Below are positions 57,781 to 64,000 of a stretch of DNA of 64,000 nucleotides, piece after piece. The notes below the pieces were generated by a model. That model was not told the DNA's origin. It made no database searches and saw only the letters and a program-made list of their open reading frames with translations. Each line of letters starts with the position of its first letter. Positions within the stretch are counted from its first letter, which is position 1. The translations under genes were made by a program, and so were the position numbers. The DNA comes from Skeletonema tropicum (taxonomy: Eukaryota > Bacillariophyta > Thalassiosirophyceae > Thalassiosirales > Thalassiosiraceae): the NCBI GenBank assembly GCA_037178625.1, contig CM074144.1, forward strand, positions 62,001 to 126,000. The letters are read 5' to 3'.

Positions 57781-58380
57781 TTGTTTCATCTATTCGCATA
57801 CTTGACTAAGTATCAGAATGCCAAGATGTTGTATGATCCCACTGAGCCACATATAACTTCAGCAGCATTTCAGAAGCAGGATTGGACGTTTCCACTCTAG
57901 ACGGAGCAGGATGGAAGGAGGTTCTGCCTCCTGATAGCCTGAGCCGAGAGGAAAAGAATTTGTCATCCGTTGATTTATTTATACATATTGTGCTGGTGAT
58001 ACGGTCACGTGGAAATCTTGCGCTGGTTTCATTGTCTACTTGAATAATGCTCCTATATCGCTTGGTATTCCAAGAGACAGGGGAGTGTTGATGGTTTGAC
58101 GGACCAGGCTGAAACTAAGACTACAGAATACATTAGTGCGCTGATATAAACTGAGAATGATGCGGATTCCAGTCGAGGGCCTGTGTTCTTGAGAATGATC
58201 AGTCGGTGTTATCGAACACGATGGGTCTAGGATCCACTTTGCTTGATGAAGAACAGTGTATGATGCAGTTGCCTATGACTTGGTTCGTAAGCGTGTTATA
58301 AGAAGAAGATAGTGATCATAGATCAGTATTCACGAAGTATTGATGATCTGCTTAAAAGGCCAATGGTATTGGGAGAGAGG
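57781..58380 (+). mobile_element. Decayed Ty1/copia retrotransposon, reverse transcriptase end and RNase H region
   Basis: Readable in broken frames on the plus strand. First comes a stretch like FHLFAYLTKYQNAKMLYDP and FQKQDWT (connection region). Next is AGDTVTWKSCAGFIVYLNNA followed by LRMMRIPVEGPVFL and AYDLVRKRV (RNase H). These resemble diatom copia (CoDi-type) elements. Stops and frameshifts occur throughout, and no LTR was identified. Confidence 0.65.
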
Positions 58381-59040
58381 GGAGCGGTTTGTCGGGAAGA
58401 TCCTACAATACATATTTCACGATGGAGTAAGAGTAAGGAGTGATTAGGGATTACGCGGCAACGCCGAAACCGATCACTTCGCTGGCGGTATGGCTGGCCA
58501 GCCTCTGATGCAAGCTGGAGTAGTCGATCGTAACAGGGTGAGATTAGCTTTATGTGAACTTATCCTCCCTCGATAGGGTTCTTTCGGTATATTTTGAGGT
58601 GATGACTAGATCTTTGGGATCGTAGAAAGGCATTGGAACAGCGAAGTAGCACAATCTAGCGCCAGGTGTTGCTAGCTTGAGGGGAGTATTTCAACTCGCT
58701 GTAAGGAGTCGTGTTCTATTGAGACAGGCTACGAGCGGCGTGCGTTGAACAGCTGTAGATTCATGCCATAATTTGTTTAAGAGATGAATTATCACAACGC
58801 TGATGCACTTGCTGATGCAGCCCCGATAAGCCGATAGTATCAGGCCCCGATAAGCCGATAGTTTAGGGCTTCCGCTTCCGCGGTGCCTTGAAAGAATACT
58901 GCAAGTCGCTAGCGTGTAGGGCCAAAAAGCCCGGAAGCATGAGTAGTGCCTGCTCTTTGATGTACTTTTGCTGTTCATACGCGAAAGTGGTCCACTGAGC
59001 CGCTAGACGTCTAGTGGCCCAGTGGTACGACTTTCACATA
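58381..59040. other. Non-coding stretch between copia remnant and helicase remnant
   Basis: No supported gene. CCCCGATAAGCCGATAGT occurs twice (near 58825 and 58846). The reading frame at 58691-58978 (-) covers these repeats and has no motif. Confidence 0.4.
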
Positions 59041-59705
59041 TGATCAGCACACACTCTCATAATCGAGGCATCAATATCCAAAACAACCCATACGAAGACT
59101 GAGGATGAAAGAGGCAACACCAAGGCCAAGAAGAGGAGGAGAAAACGAAGGCACATGCAACATGCAACGCAGAAAAGTTTCCGCAGCTTTCCACGACACC
59201 ATAATCACGCAGCTGGGAGATGATGGCATAAACATAAACATAAAGTCGACCAACTTTGCCTCAAATGGAGCTAAACTCGAACCTGCCGACCTTCAAGCTC
59301 AAACCACAAGAATTTTCGGCCATAATCAAGTTTCCTCTGACTGAAACAATATACCTTAACTACAACAGCGGGCAATGCAAATGCAAATGCAAACGTCAAG
59401 CAGATTCCTGTCAACTCCAACATATCAACAACTGGCGACAAGCTGCAGGGAATGTCGAAAGACATCCTCATTGTCAATGACTGGAACTATCGATGCGTGA
59501 ACTGGGTCTACGTTGTCTTGTCGAGGGTGAGAACACTAGCAGGACTCTACCTAATGAAACCGCGTTGGACCTCGAGCGCAGCTTCAATGTTCCTCAAAAT
59601 CTCATTCGCTTCGAGCAACGATTGAAGGACACCAAAACCAAAGAACGACCAATTCTCGACATGTTGGGTTACCAATCAAATAAAGAGATCGATACAATGC
59701 AGTGA
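59041..59705 (+). pseudogene. PIF1-like helicase remnant with internal deletion (type 1)
   Basis: It matches 35205-36039 of the helicase at 34814. The part from just after the GAKIEPA codons to the KLKPQEF codons (about 235 bp) is deleted. Small indels then break the frame (near 59230, 59380 and 59565). The last helicase motif is still readable as YVVLSRVRTLAGLYL in one frame. It ends at the same TGA. The sequence downstream (59940-60010) matches 36165-36230. Confidence 0.8.
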
Positions 59706-60019
59706 AGAGTTTCAGTAATCAGAAAGTTCATGAGAATAAGAAGAAATTGCTCAGCATCAGCAGATTGTAATAAGAAAAACAGGCTCTTACAAGCTTTGTA
59801 TCAAAGGCAAAGAACAGTTCTTCACATCACGGGAACCGTTAAAATATCTAAATGCATCTTTGTTCATTTCACATGTTGGAATAATAATATAACAGAATTG
59901 GAATACTGATCAGCACCAATCTCTTAATTATGCTCACTTTTGTGCAGCAAGAGAATTTCGTGCAGCAAGAACAGAAGCACGAAAGCCGGGAGAAGCTTGC
60001 CCTGCCGCTGCACGCCAAT

Positions 60020-60043
60020 TGTATGTTCGAGGTGCAGACTTGC
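60020..60043 (+). pseudogene. Short VRF-WY gene fragment at the TIR
   Basis: TGTATGTTCGAGGTGCAGAC then TTGC matches the family around the EVQTC codons. It runs into the TIR of the element at 60039, sharing CTTGC with it. Confidence 0.6.
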
Positions 60044-61549
60044 TAGTCGACGCGCCATACGTCGCATGCGACGATGCGGCGTCGCACGGATAGAAAAGCC
60101 GATATCGAACACAACAAACGTCATTTTGGATATAAAAAGGTATTTTTCACCCCAACAACCAGCCAAATCTTGTTGCGACGCAGAAAATCTGGAATACTAC
60201 GCCAATATTGGCCAATAATATGCCGATGCTATAAGTTGAAATACTAATAACTTTCTATTTATACTGTTTGGAATGCATCTTCAACGTTTGGTGGTGGTGC
60301 TCCGTTCAACTGCTGCGATATTTGCTGTAATCACGCACAAACACTAAAAAAATCTTGAAAAAGTGCATCTGACATGACGAATCCGAAGGCAAACCATAGC
60401 ATTATCGATCCCATACACCCTCCATCAACACTAAGAAGACACTCCCTAACCCAATTTTTCACGCTGATTCCAATTATGTAAGCTGCAGCGTCCAATTCAA
60501 AGTAGTTTTGATGCTAATTGTGGGTGATGCACATACACATGAATGGCTGCACATACCGGGCATGCCATAAGATGCTCATGTTTATGTAATTTAGACAACA
60601 TAATAGTAGCATATCATTAATAACTCCTTCCATATGCTATGATACTTGCTTAATTTAATCGGATTTATCAACATCTATGCAATCATGGAGTTTTATGTCG
60701 ATCATTCGGCCTCTCATTTAATGAGACTAGGTGGAAAGCCACTGATAACAGTTATAACGCTGTCTCCAACCACAGCAAAAGGCGGAAAATAGATGGTTGT
60801 TGATTCAATGAGGCGAAAGGTTCCCAATTGTACATGGCGGAGACGTCAATATCATGCCAAAACACTTGTCTAGGCGACTGCAGGTGGGCTTCTCATAACC
60901 CACAATCAGTAGTTTTCCAGGAGAAACCGAGAGTTGCAGTAGTCACTGTGCAAATGTGGAGCAGTCCAGCTTAACAACCTCGATTATCACATAGTAGACA
61001 AGACCTCTATGATCCATGATGTGGTTTCAACATGTTTTGTGTCAGATATAAACCCACTATTTGACGGAGATAAATTGTGGAAATCTTTCTTAATCGACTA
61101 CACAGATTGGATATGTTGGATAGGCGTTGAATGAGACCCACACCCGGTCATTTAGCGCATATTCCGTCCATATATAATATATTGGTCGCCAATACAAACT
61201 TTTTTGCTGTTTAACGGGCCGCAACGACGCCTTTGTGATACTGGCTACACGTGCTCTGCGGGCGGAGGGGATGAAAATCACCGCCGCTATTGTGGCGGTC
61301 AAACGTCTCTTTTTGCTGAATATGGCGAGCCGCCGATAGAACTATTGAATTCAGCGTCAAAAACTGACCTAGTGACTACATCATTACTTCGGAATGTCGA
61401 CATTTATTTGTGTACTGAGGGTAGTAGGATGTGAGACTTCATGGTGCACAACTCTTTTTTGTGTCGCAAAATGGGATTTCGGATTTGCGACGAATGGCGC
61501 CTTTGCGACGAATGGCGCCTTTGCGACGAATGGCGCGCCGACTAGCAAG
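60039..61549. mobile_element. Candidate TIR element of 1.5 kb
   Basis: The ends are a 28-bp inverted repeat (60039-60066 and 61522-61549) starting CTTGCTAGTCG, with two mismatches. Subterminal GCGACG-rich repeats lie at both ends, including three 18-bp units near the right end. There is no recognisable transposase. Most of the interior (60120-61549) also belongs to the duplicated 1.87 kb segment, whose other copy lacks the left end. No target-site duplication is seen. Confidence 0.5.
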
Positions 61550-62005
61550 GGACAAGGGACATGATGATGCGGTCTGTCATGTCTCCACAAACAAACCAAA
61601 TCGTAGCCTAAACAAACTCAGTGTGTTTGTTTGATCACCATGCAATCCGCATCGCTGCTACAGGTTCATGAGCCCACTACGGGCTTGGACCAGCTACAGG
61701 ACAAATAACGAGGTAGGATTGAAGACACCCGTCTCGACTGTCCACCACCACAAATACACCTTAAGATTGTGGTGTCGTGGATTTTGTGATACTTTAACAA
61801 TTTCACCACCTTATTTGGACGAAGAAAATGCAAACAACTATGTAACAGAAATTTTAAAGTACGTCTGGTGGGCCCTCAAGAGGCGACATTATCTACGCTA
61901 AGTGATAACGAACATAAATGCAAACAACTAACATAATACTTACATAAATAGGCACAATATTGATCATCCTCTACTGACATGGCTTCCGAATTGATCGTAG
62001 ACTTC
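60120..62005. repeat. 1.87 kb duplicated segment, copy 2 (partner 39972-41839)
   Basis: 1886 bp, partner of 39972-41839. It differs in length by exactly one 18-bp unit. The right end is continuous with VRF-WY copy E, so this copy is more likely to keep the original junction. Confidence 0.9.
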
Positions 62006-62422
62006 CCTCCCAGACGCAACCATCACGTTGTGCGATTTGCGGAAACATCACAGCTTTACATAGTTGGTCGACACCAAGACAAAAACGAGCTGTGGTATAC
62101 CAAGGCAGAATACAACTCAATGAAACGTAACATTAAGCGAGTTGTCCTACAAGCTCGTGCAACAGATTCAGCTTCCGAAGAAGAAGAAGATGAAGGCAGC
62201 GGCTTCTGGATTGGTATTTCTCATCTACTCACACCGTCCTGTGTGCTTGAAGTGCAGGCTTGCAGACGTCGATGCGTACGTGCAGTCCTCGCAGAGCAGG
62301 CGAGACAGGACTCATATGGAAGTTTCAGGTCGGAATATATTGCACTTGCTTCGTTAGCGGTAACAAGAAAGGCTGTGTTGAGAGCGAGGATACTCGGTAG
62401 GCTTCGCCAGAGGAGTCCATAA
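61979..62422 (+). CDS. VRF-WY family protein, copy E
   Basis: 147 residues starting MASELIVDFPPRR. It has VVRFAETSQLY, NELWYTKAEY, SGFWIGISHLL and CRRRCVRAVLAEQA. It differs by an acidic insert (SEEEEDEGSG) before SGFWIG. The upstream 1.86 kb is the duplicated segment, so it lacks the promoter block seen in copies C, D and F. The function is unknown. Confidence 0.8.
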   Translation: MASELIVDFPPRRNHHVVRFAETSQLYIVGRHQDKNELWYTKAEYNSMKRNIKRVVLQARATDSASEEEEDEGSGFWIGISHLLTPSCVLEVQACRRRCVRAVLAEQARQDSYGSFRSEYIALASLAVTRKAVLRARILGRLRQRSP

Positions 62423-63042
62423 AAGAATTTTGCAGTCAATCTTCTCTCTAGGGTCATGAATAATCGATGTGCAATAACAGGATTAATGACAATGGTAACT
62501 GATTACTTGTGAAAGATAGAATCATTACATTACATACTACTATCTTAAGATGCTAGATTTAGAATGTCACGTTAGGACATCAGATTGAGCTCATGTAGGC
62601 TTCAACCATATATATCTTTTCTACACCAATGGCTGGCTGCTGGAAGACGGCGCGGAATCATCTGATGATAGCATCAATTATCAGTGGCAAGTGGCAATAA
62701 GTATGTATCGTAGAGCAGAATCAAAGCCACTGCAACATCTAGAGCTCTCTAGAAACTTTTTAGCGGGATCTCGCTTTTGCCATCGCTAAAAGCAGTCATC
62801 TTGAACTTCTGCGCAGCAGCTGGCCGGCAAGCAGCTGGCCTGAACTACACACTCTCACACGGCGAATTCATGCAGAAGAGAGAGGAAACTAAATGGGATA
62901 TGTAGATTTACAGAGTTTTCTATGAGAGTCCTCACTCAGCTCCTTGCCAGACAGTCATTTTCGCATCATACCCTCAGATGTATCAAGTGATCGTGGTTTC
63001 TCATGGATTTCTCCGTAATTTTCACTTGTCAGGCTTGGGATT
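62423..63042. other. Intergenic region between copies E and F
   Basis: No supported gene. The last part (from about 62770) resembles the upstream region of copy D. Confidence 0.45.
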
Positions 63043-63067
63043 GCACGCTCACTCAGTTGACAGCTTA
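63043..63067 (+). promoter_or_regulatory. Conserved upstream block of the VRF-WY family (copy F)
   Basis: GCACGCTCACTCAGTT followed by GACAGCTT, about 75-98 bp before the start codon, as in copies C and D. AATATTATTATATGCACAAC follows in both D and F. Confidence 0.55.
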
Positions 63068-63140
63068 GAATCATTAATAATAAAATATTATTATATGCAC
63101 AACACAGCTTAGAACAATAATATACTATCCATTCACTGAC

Positions 63141-63590
63141 ATGGCGTCTGCATTGATCGTAGAATTCCCTCCCAAACGCAACCATACCGTTGTGCGCTTT
63201 GCCGAAACAGCACAGCTTTACACAGTTGATCGGCACCAAGACAAAAACGAGCTGTGGTATACCAAGACAGAATACATCTCAATGAAGCGTGATATCAGGC
63301 GAGATGTCCTACAAGCTCGCGCAAGTGATTCGACTTCCGATAAAGGCAGTGGCTTCTGGATTGGTATTTCTCATCTACTCACACCGGCTTGTACGTTCGA
63401 GGTGCAGGCTTGCAGACGTCGATGCGTACGTGCAGTCCTCGCAGAGCAGGCGAGACAAGAATCATGTGGAAGTTTCAGGTCAGAATATATTGCACTTGCT
63501 TCGTTAGCAGAAACAAAGAGGGCCGTATTGAGAGCTAGGAAGCTTGGTAGGTTTCACCAGGATTCCATAAAAGAATTTTTACTTCTCTAG
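63141..63590 (+). CDS. VRF-WY family protein, copy F
   Basis: 149 residues starting MASALIVEFPPKR, with VVRFAETAQLY, NELWYTKTEY, SGFWIGISHLL and CRRRCVRAVLAEQA. It is nearly identical to copy D up to DSIKE, after which the ends differ (FLLL here). The promoter block lies at 63043-63067. The function is unknown. Confidence 0.8.
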   Translation: MASALIVEFPPKRNHTVVRFAETAQLYTVDRHQDKNELWYTKTEYISMKRDIRRDVLQARASDSTSDKGSGFWIGISHLLTPACTFEVQACRRRCVRAVLAEQARQESCGSFRSEYIALASLAETKRAVLRARKLGRFHQDSIKEFLLL

Positions 63591-64000
63591 GTAGACTCTA
63601 GGGTCGCGTGTAATATAATTATAACCATAATCGTTGTACAATAACAATGATAACTGATAATAGTACAAGTTAGAATATGCCAGAGTGCTCGACGAATTGA
63701 GCTTGTATAAAAATCTGATCTTTATTTGTGTACGAAAACCATGATCATAGCAGATACACCGCAGAAGCTTCATCTTAGTCATCTGCAATGGTATGAAAAG
63801 AGAGGTCTCTGTTTGAGCTTTTCAGAGAAAAAGTCAAGATGTTCCGGCGAGATTTACAACCCAAAGAACTAACTCTGTACTTATTTACACAAATCCTTAT
63901 GCAGTTCATTGAGAGTCTTGGGGTTACTTATGTACATACTTCCTAGCTTACTTTTTTCTGTCTACTGCCCTTGCAGACAACAGACAAATAATACAGTACC
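63591..64000. other. Downstream flank of copy F
   Basis: It resembles the flank of copy D (TGACAATGATAACTGA-like and TAGCAGATACAC near 63749). No gene is seen up to the window edge. Confidence 0.45.

Noticed and set aside
60039..60095. Helitron 3' end (hairpin followed by CTAG)
   Set aside because: The CTAG belongs to an inverted repeat that is also present at the other end, and the neighbouring base is not the expected T. A TIR element fits better.

Overview
This is a eukaryotic nuclear window, most likely from a diatom and probably a centric one. The evidence is short GT-AG introns of 97-128 nt, a GT48 beta-1,3-glucan synthase of the type that makes diatom storage glucan, a secreted precursor with a diatom-like plastid-targeting start, a COG3899-type ATPase, a GT61 and a GT4 glycosyltransferase, PIF1-like helicase remnants and a decayed Ty1/copia element. 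The species assignment is inference. No rRNA, tRNA or CRISPR array was recognised.

Layout. 0-11 kb is repeat-rich. It holds a nonsense-interrupted tyrosine recombinase (Crypton-like), three copies (A, B, C) plus a divergent relative of a small repeated gene family, a histone H3 gene whose start codon is not visible, a broken MORN-repeat gene joined to a G-rich minisatellite, a MITE-like element and a small two-exon gene. 11-34 kb is the gene-bearing core: a GT61 glycosyltransferase (+), a large GT48 glucan synthase (-), a two-exon AAA ATPase (+), a small secreted or plastid membrane protein (-) and a GT4 glycosyltransferase (-). 34-64 kb is again accessory DNA: three PIF1-like helicase remnants, a 1.87 kb segment present twice (39972-41839 and 60120-62005), inverted copies of parts of it, a two-exon gene of unknown function, a 5' fragment of the GT4 gene, a decayed copia element and copies D, E and F of the small gene family.

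The most distinctive content is the small family, called here VRF-WY after two conserved motifs. There are six full-length copies, one divergent relative and at least four fragments or decayed copies. Some copies carry a shared upstream promoter block. The duplicated 1.87 kb segment ends inside codon 9 of one copy. The second notable pattern is that the reading-frame breaks in the GT61 gene (four) and in the 3' part of the GT48 gene (five in the simplest homology reading) all fall in the same +1 direction. This could be assembly insertions, decay or translational recoding, and reads or transcripts would decide. The two glycosyltransferases and the glucan synthase all act on carbohydrate, but nothing in the sequence shows that they work together.
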